In this document: piece after piece, positions 26,168-35,909 of the stretch
Layout of the letters: every line of letters begins with the position of its first letter
Position numbering within the stretch: position 1 is the stretch's first letter
Source: Crocinitomicaceae bacterium
Lineage (GTDB): Bacteria; Bacteroidota; Bacteroidia; Flavobacteriales_D; Crocinitomicaceae
Assembly (NCBI GenBank): GCA_024639405.1
Contig: JAHEIL010000015.1
Coordinates: 55,018 to 119,017, forward strand
Direction: 5' to 3'
Length of the DNA stretch: 64,000 nucleotides
Notes under the pieces: model-generated
Told to the model about the DNA's origin: nothing
Database searches by the model: none
The model's input: the letters and a program-made list of their open reading frames with translations, nothing else
Position numbers and translations under genes: made by a program

Positions 26168-29100
26168 TTAACGTATTAAAGTTATGTTTCCAGATAATAT
26201 TTCAGAAGTCCCATCTTTCATTTGCACCTCCAAGACATATGCATATACACCCATGTTGCATGCTTCGCCCTTATAAGTTCCGTCCCATTTTAAATTTTTA
26301 TCTGAAGAATTCACGAGTAAATTACCCCATCGGTCAAACAACTGAAAAGTAAAGGATTTTACATTATTACCAACGATTATTGTTAAATATTCATTGGCAG
26401 TATTGCCCGATCCATTAGGTGAAAAACCTGTTGGAACTTGAACACCTTTCACACAATCAATAGAAGAATAATCTGGATCGCAAGGATCTAACGGATCAGA
26501 ATTACCTGTTACCTCAGCGCCATCTGTTAAACCATCGCCATCCGTATCAGGATTGTTAGGATCTGTTCCTAAAGTTGCCTCAATCGCGTCAATTAAACCA
26601 TCTCCATCTGTGTCTATTTGACAGCCTGGCAAAGAATTATCTGGGTCACACGGATCTAATGGATTAGAACCATTCACATTTTCTAAACCATCATTTATTC
26701 CGTCGCCATCTGTGTCGGGATTTGTTGGATTTGTGCCCAATGTTGCTTCTTGACTATTAATTAAACCATCATTATCTTGGTCACAAGGACCAGCATTTAC
26801 ATTAGGAACACACGGGTTGGTGTTTTCTGGATCTAATTCATTGCTTACACCGTCTCCATCTGTATCAACTGTTGACGATTCAAACGCATCTATAATATCA
26901 TCTCCATCTGTATCCAATGGAGCAGCAGGATTTCCACCAACTTCTGCATTATCATTTTCTCCATCGCCATCAGAATCTGGATTATTTGGGTCTGTTCCAG
27001 CAATCGCTTCATTCGCATCACTTAAACCGTCACCATCAGCATCTACAATTGGAACATCTGGCACAAATACTGCCACAATATTTTCAACGCCAGTAATTGT
27101 AATGCTATTTGTATCACTATTAATAGGCGCTACCATAGGTCCTGTTGTATACGTCCAATGATCAAAAACATAACCTGTATTTGCTTGAGCAATTAAATTT
27201 GTTGCAATCCCACCATAATATTGAGTATTCCAAGGATATGTTGGCGCCCAAATCGAATTTACTTTAATCGATCCAGCTCCAGCAGGTTGAACATTAAATG
27301 TCGTGTTAAATGGTCCAGTAACATCATAACAATCAATCATTCCTTGTTGCAATGCTATACATCGAGTATTGATGAACGTTTTCATAGCTAAAACCTTTGA
27401 TTGCCAATCTGCAAACGTTCCTCCCCATTTAGTAACTTGACCTTGCATTTCTGGAGAAATCTCGTTGACCATACTATCAAGCAATTGATTCATGTATGCA
27501 CATGAAAAGTAGGTGTTTACCAAATCAATGTAACGCGTTACATAATATTGTTCAACTACTGGATTTTCTAATATTAATTTTTTCAAGATAGCTGTATGCC
27601 CTTGCCCACCAGGATTTGGTAAGTTTTCAGCGTTACAAGGGTCTGCATTTGCTGATGCATCCGGAATCCCTGTATAATTAGTGTAATGTCCAAACGTTGC
27701 ATCCATATCCCAAAGCGTGTAACGCCATTTTTTCTTGTCTCCTAAAGGATCTAAACCGCGCCACCATGCTGTATTCCAATTCAACCAATCTTGGTTTACA
27801 ACATATGAATTGAACATAAAATAATCACACAAGGATTGCCAATTGAAAACACTGTCAACGTAATTAAAATTAGCGGCAACACCCATATTGTTGGTTGCTA
27901 TGTAATTTTTTAAGGCATTCCAATTCGTTAATGCATTTGGAGCGCCATATTCTTGCCAGGTTCCTCCCCATGTTTTTAAATATTCTAAATTGAATTTATC
28001 TTGATCAAAATAATAATCTGTATAATCATGGTCATCAGCTTTTTCTCGAATTTCGTAAACCCCCCAATATTGACCATTTAGGTAAACAACACACGGGCGC
28101 CATGTTCGTTCATCTAATTTCATGTCTGCCCGAATAGAAAGTGTATGAACAAAAGCATCGCGAATGTGTGCACCATCTTCAAAAGAATAATTATCGCTCG
28201 CTGCAGGCTTTAAAATTACACGTTGAAATTTGTCACGCGTACTTTCTGGGAAAATTTGATGTTCCAATTCAGCTGCATAGCCAAATTGATCGCGCGTTAT
28301 GTAATCGAATCCTCTTTGCGGGTATGCCCAAGAATCATTTCCGTGTTTGTTAAAATCACCTTGTCCTTCATCAATAAAAGCACCATTCTCTTCAAATAGT
28401 TCAAAAGCTCCTACAGTAGGTGTTTGATTGCCGTTTGCCATCAAATTATAAACCCCTTGACTACAAACCGATACTACAGGAACGGTATGCGTCACATTTA
28501 TAAAGTAAGAATTTGTTTCAATAAATGATGGTTGGTTTGTGCTAAATGCCGCTGCTCTCAAAACGGTTGTTGCGGTAATATTTATTGGACCTGTGTAAAG
28601 CGTTGATGTAACAGTTGGAGTTGTACCATTTGTTGTATATCGAATAGAAGCTGAGGCATCAGAACAAGTAATTGTTGCAGTTTGAGCTCCTGAATAAAAA
28701 CCTGGCGCTAAACTAATAACAGGTGTAGGCGTGTAAAAATTTTGTCCACCTGTATTGGCATTATTAGGGGTAGGAGTTGTGAATAATTTCCAAGTAGCTG
28801 CTCCGTTGGTTTCTCTACCGACAGAGTGATCGGCCTTCGTTAAGTGAATTATTTTAATAGAATCTACAACAGCTCCTGAAGGATTTGATAAAATTATCCA
28901 ATCAAATTTTGTTTGTTTAAGGTTGAAATTTGGGTGCAATTGATTCGCGTTTACCAAATTACGCTTTGAACAAAAAGCCATGATATAACCATTCGCATTA
29001 ATTGTTCCTGATGGAATTTGCCATTTCGTTAAATTTGTTGCTTTATCAGATAAATAATAACCTGTTAAATTTACTGATGTTGCTCCTGCGTTGTAAATTT

Positions 29101-29236
29101 CTATCCAATCTTCTTTCTCTCCATATGCATCTGAAGGGCCAGAAATATTCGAACAAGAATATTCATTTATATACAATTGAGCAGAGCCAAATAAAGGTAT
29201 AACAATCAAAAGTAGTAATAGAAATTTATTTTTCAT
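26168..29236 (-). CDS. Giant surface protein: LTD, CotH kinase, TSP3 repeats, CHU_C type B sorting domain
   Basis: 1022 aa from the ATG at 29236, chosen because [20 protein letters not shown] is a full signal peptide; the track start is eight codons upstream. Domain order: lamin-tail domain (about 20-155, INEYSCSN...EDWIEIYN); a chitobiase/HexA C-terminal-like beta domain (about 165-250); a CotH kinase-like domain (about 255-620, with [13 protein letters not shown] and [12 protein letters not shown]); and an InlB-like B-repeat (about 640-725). Then come Ca2+-binding thrombospondin type 3 repeats of DTDGDG units (about 730-925) and the CHU_C gliding-motility C-terminal domain (about 930-1022). 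T9SS cargo. CotH domains phosphorylate proteins in spores; the target here is unknown. Partner SprF follows. Confidence 0.9.
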   Translation of the reverse strand: MKNKFLLLLLIVIPLFGSAQLYINEYSCSNISGPSDAYGEKEDWIEIYNAGATSVNLTGYYLSDKATNLTKWQIPSGTINANGYIMAFCSKRNLVNANQLHPNFNLKQTKFDWIILSNPSGAVVDSIKIIHLTKADHSVGRETNGAATWKLFTTPTPNNANTGGQNFYTPTPVISLAPGFYSGAQTATITCSDASASIRYTTNGTTPTVTSTLYTGPINITATTVLRAAAFSTNQPSFIETNSYFINVTHTVPVVSVCSQGVYNLMANGNQTPTVGAFELFEENGAFIDEGQGDFNKHGNDSWAYPQRGFDYITRDQFGYAAELEHQIFPESTRDKFQRVILKPAASDNYSFEDGAHIRDAFVHTLSIRADMKLDERTWRPCVVYLNGQYWGVYEIREKADDHDYTDYYFDQDKFNLEYLKTWGGTWQEYGAPNALTNWNALKNYIATNNMGVAANFNYVDSVFNWQSLCDYFMFNSYVVNQDWLNWNTAWWRGLDPLGDKKKWRYTLWDMDATFGHYTNYTGIPDASANADPCNAENLPNPGGQGHTAILKKLILENPVVEQYYVTRYIDLVNTYFSCAYMNQLLDSMVNEISPEMQGQVTKWGGTFADWQSKVLAMKTFINTRCIALQQGMIDCYDVTGPFNTTFNVQPAGAGSIKVNSIWAPTYPWNTQYYGGIATNLIAQANTGYVFDHWTYTTGPMVAPINSDTNSITITGVENIVAVFVPDVPIVDADGDGLSDANEAIAGTDPNNPDSDGDGENDNAEVGGNPAAPLDTDGDDIIDAFESSTVDTDGDGVSNELDPENTNPCVPNVNAGPCDQDNDGLINSQEATLGTNPTNPDTDGDGINDGLENVNGSNPLDPCDPDNSLPGCQIDTDGDGLIDAIEATLGTDPNNPDTDGDGLTDGAEVTGNSDPLDPCDPDYSSIDCVKGVQVPTGFSPNGSGNTANEYLTIIVGNNVKSFTFQLFDRWGNLLVNSSDKNLKWDGTYKGEACNMGVYAYVLEVQMKDGTSEILSGNITLIR
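26450..27060 (-). repeat. Ca2+-binding TSP3 repeat-coding region
   Basis: Imperfect DNA repeats that encode DTDGDG(L/I)(I/T)D-type units, with near-identical stretches such as [14 protein letters not shown]. They are within the CotH/CHU_C gene and explain the repetitive DNA; this is not an independent element. Confidence 0.85.
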
Positions 29237-29381
29237 CTGTTGCTTTTTAATTAAAATCAAGCGTTTTTAATCCAATAATCAGTATCAATATTACAAAATA
29301 ATTTCATGAAATATTGACTTTTAATTAATATTAGACGTTTATTAAGTAATTTAGTTGTTTAAATAATCAAATCATTTCAAC

Positions 29382-29780
29382 ATGAAAAAATTATATTTTA
29401 TTGGATCTTTTATAATATTGGCACTGTTATTTACTGGTTGTTCTAAAAATGAAGGAGTCGGTGGGAGCTCAATAATTAAAGGGAAAATTACTGAAACAAA
29501 ATACAATTCATCGGGCGTGGCAACTGCTACGTATCCTGCTTCAGATTTTGATGTTTACATTATTTATGGTAGCGGTAACACTTTTTACAACGATGATATA
29601 AAAACGAGTTACGACGGTAGCTACCAATTTAAATACTTAGAAAAAGGTGATTACACTATTTTCGTATACGAAGATTGCCTCACATGCCCAAGTGGGAAAA
29701 AAGAAATTTTGGTTTCTACAACCATTGAAAACAATGGCGACACCAAAGACTTGGGAACGATCGATGTAAAAAAATATTAA
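29382..29780 (+). CDS. Lipoprotein with carboxypeptidase-regulatory-like fold
   Basis: 132 aa. The lipobox LFTGC places the lipidated Cys near residue 20. The mature part (KGKITETKYNSSGVATATYPASDFDVYIIYG ... GSYQFKYLEKGDYTIFVYEDC) has the beta-sandwich pattern of carboxypeptidase regulatory-like or SpaA/CarboxypepD_reg domains. These occur widely in envelope proteins. Two Cys (CLTC) lie near residue 97. The DUF2490 gene follows after 1 bp, so the two form an operon. Precise function unknown. Confidence 0.75.
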   Translation: MKKLYFIGSFIILALLFTGCSKNEGVGGSSIIKGKITETKYNSSGVATATYPASDFDVYIIYGSGNTFYNDDIKTSYDGSYQFKYLEKGDYTIFVYEDCLTCPSGKKEILVSTTIENNGDTKDLGTIDVKKY

Positions 29781-29781
29781 G

Positions 29782-30453
29782 ATGAAGTTACTTGTTATTC
29801 TTTTCATTGTTTTTCCTCTTTTTGTTTTCGGACAAACGAGTGAAAAACTATGGATTGACCTTGGTGTAAAACATGAATTGACTAAAAAATTGAGTGTTGA
29901 AGCACATGTAACAAATCGACTATATTACAATGGTGTTCAAACTTTTTTTCCAGCTGTATTAATAAAATACAAACTGCGTAAATGGTTTGTTCCTTCACTA
30001 GAATATAGAGGGATTTTCTCGGAAAATAAATTTGAAAATTACGATTTTAAAAATCGCCTAAATGCCAACCTTGAATTCAAAAAAGAATACAAAAGATTTA
30101 CCTTTTCGGGGCGAATTCGCTATCAATTTAGCTTTGACAAATTGTATGAAACGACCGATTATAATGCAGAATTTGATCAATCAATACGGATCAAACCAAG
30201 TATAAAATACAAAATCAAAAAAAGTAAATTTACACCATTGGTGAGCATCGAATACTTTTACAACCCTAAATTTGAAGAAAATGGAAGACAATTTGTTAAA
30301 TACCGTTTTTCTGCTGGAACAGATTTTGAGTTAGATAAGATAAATAGTTTTTCGTTTGCCTATATTTTAGACCAACAATACAATGTTGCTGATCCAAAAA
30401 GACAGCATATCTTATCGATTTCTTATACACGAAATCTAATTAAAAAAGACTAA
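29782..30453 (+). CDS. DUF2490 outer membrane protein
   Basis: 223 aa with signal peptide (ends near FVFGQ). Alternating aromatic and charged beta-strands (KLWIDLGVKHELTKKLSVEAHVTNRLYY ... SFAYILDQQYNV) and the terminal aromatic pattern fit the DUF2490 beta-barrel family. Function is unknown for the family. Cotranscribed with the lipoprotein gene upstream. Its stop is 2 bp from the stop of the convergent gldH gene. Confidence 0.8.
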   Translation: MKLLVILFIVFPLFVFGQTSEKLWIDLGVKHELTKKLSVEAHVTNRLYYNGVQTFFPAVLIKYKLRKWFVPSLEYRGIFSENKFENYDFKNRLNANLEFKKEYKRFTFSGRIRYQFSFDKLYETTDYNAEFDQSIRIKPSIKYKIKKSKFTPLVSIEYFYNPKFEENGRQFVKYRFSAGTDFELDKINSFSFAYILDQQYNVADPKRQHILSISYTRNLIKKD

Positions 30454-30455
30454 AC

Positions 30456-30923
30456 TTATTTAACTTCTTCGACTATTAACGACACATCTAACACCTCATC
30501 TACCAATGATTGTGTTATTCCTTGCTCTAAAATAAAGACATATTTTCCTTTTTGAGGCAATTTACGTTTATTAAAATTTAAGGTGTGCTCAACAATTGTT
30601 CCAGTTTTTGTTCCAATCCAAGCGCCATCTGGATATGTTGTTTTTATCTCAAAAGCTTCTCTTGCGGTTTGTTTTTTAGGTGTTTTTGTATTCAAATAAA
30701 CCCATAAATTACTGTACTTGTAATCTGTTGTAGTGCGCAACGTTAAAGTAAAATTATATGCTTTTGTAGTATCTTGAATGTCAACCACAAAAATAGGTTT
30801 CACATTTTGCTTCCAAACTTTGTCTTTAAACGTATACGCCTTTTCATACGTTGGTAAATTACTGCAAGCAGTAATTAATAAAACTCCAACGATGAAAGCA
30901 AATATTTTACGCACTTTGTTCAT
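30456..30923 (-). CDS. gldH: Gliding motility lipoprotein GldH
   Basis: Outer-membrane-associated lipoprotein required for gliding in Flavobacterium and connected to T9SS. I start at the ATG at 30923 (155 aa), because MNKVRKIFAFIVGVLLITAC is a proper lipoprotein signal with lipobox ITAC; the track start lies 26 codons inside ricT. The mature part (YEKAYTFKDKVWKQ ... YPDGAWIGTKTGTIVEHTL ... GKYVFILEQGI) matches GldH. It overlaps ricT by 17 bp, as is common in this order. A penicillin-binding protein gene usually follows in relatives but is absent here. Confidence 0.9.
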   Translation of the reverse strand: MNKVRKIFAFIVGVLLITACSNLPTYEKAYTFKDKVWKQNVKPIFVVDIQDTTKAYNFTLTLRTTTDYKYSNLWVYLNTKTPKKQTAREAFEIKTTYPDGAWIGTKTGTIVEHTLNFNKRKLPQKGKYVFILEQGITQSLVDEVLDVSLIVEEVK

Positions 30924-32214
30924 TACTCGATGGATTTTCAGGTGAGTTTGGACGTTTCTTTTTAAATGGACGTTTGTTTTTACGTTTTGCCACTGGCGCA
31001 CCTTCTTGTGTTGGAGCGGTAGGCGTTGAAACAGGTCGTGCCGTTGGCGTTGAAGCTGTTGCTATTGATGCACCATTTTCGATTGGACGCTTATTAACTG
31101 GTTTTTTCTTTTTCTTTTTAGCTTTGAAAGCATGTTCAAATCGATTCAAGCTATCTTGTCCTACTACATTGGAATAGTCAGGCTCTTTCACCTCAACAAC
31201 TTCTTTAAACTCAACCAATTCAAATGGTTTTTTACCGTCTGCATTTAGTTTAGCAACTTCGCGCACACGTTCTGGAGAGAGTGCCACTAATCCACTGTTA
31301 TCTCCTTCGTAAGCATACCACATTTGACGTTTAAAAACATCTGTTTTTATATGATAAGCATTCCCTTTTTCTGTTCTCAATTTTGTGTCTGTTTTTGGAA
31401 ACGATTTTATTTCGTCCAAATACATGTCCAACTCATAATTCAAACAACACTTCAGTTTTCCGCATTGTCCGGCTAATTTTTGCGGATTTAAAGACAATTG
31501 CTGGTATCGAGCCGCCGAAGTAGAAACCGATCTAAAGTCAGTTAACCACGTTGAACAACACAATTCTCTTCCACACGAACCAATCCCTCCCAAACGAGAA
31601 GCTTCTTGACGAGAACCAATTTGACGCATCTCCACACGGATTTTAAATTGATCCGCCATGTCTTTAATCAACTGACGGAAATCGACACGTCCTTCGGCTG
31701 TATAGTAAAATGTTGCCTTCGATAAATCTCCTTGGTATTCAACATCTGAAATTTTCATTTCAAGATTTAAATTGACAGCTAAGGTGCGTGATTTGTACAT
31801 CACTTCTTTTTCCAATGCGCGTGCTTTCGACCATTTATCGATGTCTTCTTGCGTAGCAATACGCACAATTTTTTTCGCTTCCATTGGCTTGAAGCCAGGC
31901 GCTTTTTTCTTTACCTGAATTTTGGCTAATTCACCAACAACAGAAACAACACCAATATCGTATCCTGGACTAGTTTCAACAACGATGACATCTCCCACAT
32001 GAAGGCTAAATCCTTTAGCATTTCGAAAAAAACTTTTTCTACTGTTTTTAAATCGAACTTCTACTATATCGTATGGGCTTTGACCGCTTGGTAACGCAAC
32101 ATTTGCTAACCAATCAAACACCTCAAGTTTGTTACATCCTCCAGAACTACAATTGCCATTATTCTTACATCCGCGTGGAGTCCCTCCTCCACTACTGCAA
32201 TTTGAACAACTCAT
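30907..32214 (-). CDS. ricT: RicT/PSP1-family protein (YaaT-like)
   Basis: 435 aa. In Bacillus the RicT-RicA-RicF complex binds Fe-S clusters and tunes RNase Y processing; a similar role here is inferred. The PSP1 domain spans about 130-260 with GIGSCGRELCCSTWL and QCGKLKCCLNYE, Cys pairs typical for the family and consistent with Fe-S binding. The N-terminus is Cys/Gly-rich (MSCSNCSSGGG ... GCKNNGNCSSGGC), a Bacteroidota feature. The C-terminal 90 residues are a Lys/Pro-rich tail. It overlaps gldH by 17 bp; holB lies about 100 bp upstream. Confidence 0.88.
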   Translation of the reverse strand: MSCSNCSSGGGTPRGCKNNGNCSSGGCNKLEVFDWLANVALPSGQSPYDIVEVRFKNSRKSFFRNAKGFSLHVGDVIVVETSPGYDIGVVSVVGELAKIQVKKKAPGFKPMEAKKIVRIATQEDIDKWSKARALEKEVMYKSRTLAVNLNLEMKISDVEYQGDLSKATFYYTAEGRVDFRQLIKDMADQFKIRVEMRQIGSRQEASRLGGIGSCGRELCCSTWLTDFRSVSTSAARYQQLSLNPQKLAGQCGKLKCCLNYELDMYLDEIKSFPKTDTKLRTEKGNAYHIKTDVFKRQMWYAYEGDNSGLVALSPERVREVAKLNADGKKPFELVEFKEVVEVKEPDYSNVVGQDSLNRFEHAFKAKKKKKKPVNKRPIENGASIATASTPTARPVSTPTAPTQEGAPVAKRKNKRPFKKKRPNSPENPSSNEQSA

Positions 32215-32316
32215 AATTCTTTTATTTTTCGTAAAAATACAAAATAAATAACAGACCTTTTTTATTAAATGAAGAAGTTACAAACGAATTATCGTTGATT
32301 TTAAAAATGAAAATGC

Positions 32317-33435
32317 TTACGCAAAATGGATATATCGCATAACATTGAAACATAAATTGGTAAACAACAACTTTGCGTGAGCATTACGATCAATGTGGTA
32401 ATGTGCATCGTTGAAAGTTTTCATGAAATCATGGATGTTATTGCCTGTTATAAATTTGGCAAAGTTTTTAAGAAAAGCTTCTTCCTCTTCTGAAATTTTA
32501 GTCAATTGATTGTCGGTGTAGTTGCGCAACAAACTTTGACGAAACATGTGTAAGCAATAGTTAAGAAATGTTTTTTGATGATCTCGTGAAAATGATGTAA
32601 GCGTTTCAGCCCAATCCATCATCGCAATTACATCTTTTTTATAACAAACACGCATTAATTGTATAAACAAATCTCGGTTCTGTTCTTGTGCATCTGAAGC
32701 AGACAACAATTCCAATGCTTCTACAACATCGCCGTCAACTCTTCCAACAACACTGTCAATCAAAACTTGTGAAAAACCACCTTTATTTCGCAAAAATAAA
32801 CTTAAATCATCGGAAATTATTCGAGGAACCTTTACTAATTGTGTTCTCGATAAGATCGTTGGTAAAAGCTTTTCTTGATTTTCTGCGATTAATAAAAACA
32901 ATGTTTTAGCAGGTGGTTCTTCTAAAATTTTCAACAGTTTATTCGAGCAAGTCGGATTCATTTCTTCCGCCATCCAAATAATCATTATTTTATAACCGCC
33001 CTCGTAAGATTTTAAAGCTAATTTTTTTAAAATCTCTTGACTCTCATCCGAACCAATAATCGGTTTCCTGCCTTTTGGATCTATAAAACTTCCCCAATGA
33101 CTTAAATCGAAATACGGCGTTTTTTTTAATTGTTCGCGCCACAAATCCAACGCGCCATTTGATGTTTTATGTTGTGCCAAAACAACTGGAAACGTAAAAT
33201 GTAAATCGGGATGTTGTAAGTCACTAACTTTTTTACACGCTGGACAAACACCGCAACTATCCATTGCCTGTTTGTTTTCACAAAACAAATACTGTGAAAA
33301 AGCCAACGCCAATGCCAAGGAACCATAGCCGTTTTTACCTAAAAACAATTGAGCGTGACTCACTTTTTCTTGTTCAATTTCTTGAATAAAATGATGTTTC
33401 AGTTCACGTTGCCCGATGATGTCTTGGAATTGCAT
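32317..33435 (-). CDS. holB: DNA polymerase III subunit delta prime
   Basis: Clamp-loader subunit, 372 aa. I use the ATG at 33435 (MQFQDIIGQRELKHHF), the normal start of the family; the track start adds 31 non-conserved residues. The AAA+ domain has a degenerate Walker A (LFLGKNGYGSLALALAF), the zinc-binding Cys set C-GVCPAC, and EEPPAKTLFLLIAE with the SRTQ sensor region near residue 178. delta-prime normally lacks ATPase activity, which agrees with the missing GKT. Upstream lies an unrecognised secreted-protein gene, then ricT downstream. Confidence 0.92.
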   Translation of the reverse strand: MQFQDIIGQRELKHHFIQEIEQEKVSHAQLFLGKNGYGSLALALAFSQYLFCENKQAMDSCGVCPACKKVSDLQHPDLHFTFPVVLAQHKTSNGALDLWREQLKKTPYFDLSHWGSFIDPKGRKPIIGSDESQEILKKLALKSYEGGYKIMIIWMAEEMNPTCSNKLLKILEEPPAKTLFLLIAENQEKLLPTILSRTQLVKVPRIISDDLSLFLRNKGGFSQVLIDSVVGRVDGDVVEALELLSASDAQEQNRDLFIQLMRVCYKKDVIAMMDWAETLTSFSRDHQKTFLNYCLHMFRQSLLRNYTDNQLTKISEEEEAFLKNFAKFITGNNIHDFMKTFNDAHYHIDRNAHAKLLFTNLCFNVMRYIHFA

Positions 33436-33472
33436 GGTGTAAAAATAAGAAAAATCGAATACTTTTGAAGAC

Positions 33473-34912
33473 TTATAGGTTTTGATACGTTTTTTGAAAT
33501 TCATCACGCCTTTTTTGTTGATCTTCACATTTTTTGCGCTGAAAATCTATAAATCCCGGTTGATAATACATCCATTTTTTGATGTGATACAACTGGTCTT
33601 TGTTTTTTAGAGGACGAAAAATTAAACGGCGCCAATGTTGAGATGGCTTCGCAAGGCGAATGGAATAACACTTTTCCAATTCTATCGAATCTTGTTGAAA
33701 ACGAACGCCCAAAGTCATCCAGCCAGGATAAAGCGCGATTTTTTCTTGACAATAATCGTAATAAGCATCTAAAACGCCTGGTAATTTTAACACTTCTTGC
33801 AATACAATTTCAAGCGAACCTTCGTTTTCATGTGGATTATAAGTGTTATTTTTTCGAATAATGGCACTAATTTGACGATCAATTTTGGTCGTTTTGTACT
33901 GCTTAAAATCATTTATTTTTTGTTCGCCCTCAGAAAAAGCTTCGTAAAAATAACATGTAGGTTGTCTATCTTTTAATGCATCTGAAACAGCTTTTGTGAA
34001 TTCCAAAAACGGTAGTCGCTCATCAATTTGATTGTTTAAAAAGTGTGTGTTGAGCGCATTATAACCTCCAAAATTTCTACTTGCTTCCTGAAGATTGAAA
34101 TCAGGTGTTTTATCAGTTAATACCACATTGCTTAATAAAAGTGTGTGTAAAAAACAGAAGCTTTCAGGTGTTTTTAACGCAGCAATTTGATCTAAATACC
34201 AGAAAACAGATGATGGTTGCGCTTCTTCATTGTTGAAAAAATCATGCACTAAACTATCTAAATGCGTTTGTGGATTTTTATGCAAAAACAATAAATTATA
34301 AAGAGAATTCACCCGTAAATAATTAGAATTAGAGAGTTCATACACTTCCTTTACATGAACTTGGGACTTCAACTCCTCTTTCAATCGTTTTGTTTTTTTT
34401 ATTTTCTTTGGTTTTTCTAGCTCATAATAATAATACGATGAAGCCATATAATTGATGAATTTAGCACGTATTGTTTCATATACTTTCGTGTTAAAATCGA
34501 TTGTGGTTAAAAGATTAAACGTGTCTTTTAAATAATAGTGATTCAAGGCTTGATAACCTCCATGTGAACGAATTGTTTGTGCTAAAGTTATAACTGAATT
34601 TTTTTGCGTAAAATCCAATGGGCGACAACATAAATCTGCTAATAAATAAAAAGATTCTCCAGAACGAACCCAGGCGATTGAATCTACCAACTTAACCAAA
34701 TAAACAGAATCGTATTGAGCTGGTTTAGCCAACTGTTGAACCATTCTAGGAACAAAATTTTTGGAGTTTTTTTGAAATGTTGCTGCACCCAATTGTTTCC
34801 AATCTTGAAGATAAGAAATGTTCTCATCAGAAATATATCCAAACATTTTTTGTGCGGATGCTGAAAAGCACAACAAGACTACAAAAACAAAGAAGGCTCT
34901 TCTCAACAACAT
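33473..34912 (-). CDS. Unrecognised secreted protein with internal duplication
   Basis: 479 aa with a signal peptide ending near CFSASAQ. I do not recognise a family. The body is mostly helical and carries two related segments, about residues 75-144 and 239-308, aligned around SIAWVRSGESFYLLADL ... GGYQALNHYYL and QIAALKTPESFCFLHTL ... GGYNALNTHFL. This suggests ancient duplication of a HEAT/TPR-like unit. The C-terminus has an aromatic, Lys-rich region. It is upstream of holB on the same strand. Likely periplasmic; function unknown. Confidence 0.65.
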   Translation of the reverse strand: MLLRRAFFVFVVLLCFSASAQKMFGYISDENISYLQDWKQLGAATFQKNSKNFVPRMVQQLAKPAQYDSVYLVKLVDSIAWVRSGESFYLLADLCCRPLDFTQKNSVITLAQTIRSHGGYQALNHYYLKDTFNLLTTIDFNTKVYETIRAKFINYMASSYYYYELEKPKKIKKTKRLKEELKSQVHVKEVYELSNSNYLRVNSLYNLLFLHKNPQTHLDSLVHDFFNNEEAQPSSVFWYLDQIAALKTPESFCFLHTLLLSNVVLTDKTPDFNLQEASRNFGGYNALNTHFLNNQIDERLPFLEFTKAVSDALKDRQPTCYFYEAFSEGEQKINDFKQYKTTKIDRQISAIIRKNNTYNPHENEGSLEIVLQEVLKLPGVLDAYYDYCQEKIALYPGWMTLGVRFQQDSIELEKCYSIRLAKPSQHWRRLIFRPLKNKDQLYHIKKWMYYQPGFIDFQRKKCEDQQKRRDEFQKTYQNL

Positions 34913-35024
34913 AGTTTAAAATTGATTCAAATTTAAACTATTTCGTAGTTCAATTAAAGTTTTGCGTGTTTATCTTATGTTAAAAATTTACGCAACTCCT
35001 GATTTTAACTTATTTTCGCATTCC

Positions 35025-35909
35025 ATGTTTGAAAAATATAAATTCCACATACTCTTACACGCCATCATATTAATGTGGGGATTTACAGGTATTTTAGGTA
35101 AATTAATTCACTTAGATGCGTTGTATTTGGTGTGGCATCGTGTAGCAATTGCGCTTATTGGACTTTTATTGTATGTGATTCTAACTAAAAAATCATTCCG
35201 CATTCATTCAAAAATAGAATTCGCTAAAATTGCAGGAGTTGGTATGTTGGTTGCACTGCATTGGTTATTTTTTTACAAATCCATTCAGCTTTCAACAGCC
35301 TCTTTAGGTATTTTATGTTTGTCAACTACCACACTTCATGTTGCTTGGTTAGAACCACTTGTGATGAAAAGAAAGTTTTCATGGTTAGAGTTGGTGTTGG
35401 GACTTGTAGTAATTTATGGAATTTACTTTGTTTCTTCTGACTTCAAAACCAATGATTTCGAAGCGCTTATTTATGGATTATTTGCAGCCCTTTTTGCAGC
35501 TTTATTTTCTGTATTTAATGGAAAAATTGTTCAAAAAACACCTTCTTACAAAATGTCTTTTTACGAACTGTTAACTGCGCTAGTATTTCTTTCACTTGTA
35601 ATGATTTTCAATGGAACATTAAACTCATCGTTGTTTGAAATGTCAATTAGTGATTTTTTATGGTTGTTGTTTTTGGGTTTGTTGTGTACATCTTTTGCAT
35701 TTTTAGCAACCATCGAGGTAGTAAAAAAATTAGGCGCTTTTACTGTTTCATTAAGTATCAACCTAGAGCCTGTTTATACGATTTTATTGGCAATTTTTTT
35801 ATTACATGAACACACGGTATTAGGAATACAATTTTACATTGGAAGCCTGATAATCATCTTCGTTGTTATTGCGAATCCAATTATAACTTATTATTTTAAA
35901 AAACGTTAG
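35025..35909 (+). CDS. EamA/DMT-family transporter
   Basis: Drug/metabolite-transporter superfamily, 294 aa from the ATG at 35025 (the 21 upstream residues of the track are not hydrophobic or conserved; an ATG at 34977 is a second option). Ten helices in two EamA halves: GFTGILGKLI near the start, ALHWLFFYKSIQLSTAS in the first half, and LEPVYTILLAIFLLHEHT at the end of the second, both family landmarks. TATTTTCG at 35011-35018 looks like a variant -7 element. Substrate unknown. Stop overlaps the GH3 gene by 4 bp. Confidence 0.85.
   Translation: MFEKYKFHILLHAIILMWGFTGILGKLIHLDALYLVWHRVAIALIGLLLYVILTKKSFRIHSKIEFAKIAGVGMLVALHWLFFYKSIQLSTASLGILCLSTTTLHVAWLEPLVMKRKFSWLELVLGLVVIYGIYFVSSDFKTNDFEALIYGLFAALFAALFSVFNGKIVQKTPSYKMSFYELLTALVFLSLVMIFNGTLNSSLFEMSISDFLWLLFLGLLCTSFAFLATIEVVKKLGAFTVSLSINLEPVYTILLAIFLLHEHTVLGIQFYIGSLIIIFVVIANPIITYYFKKR

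Noticed and set aside
26450-27060. Tandem DNA repeats as a separate repeat element or CRISPR
   Set aside because: The repeats are in frame and encode Ca2+-binding TSP3 units; spacing and sequence do not fit a CRISPR array.
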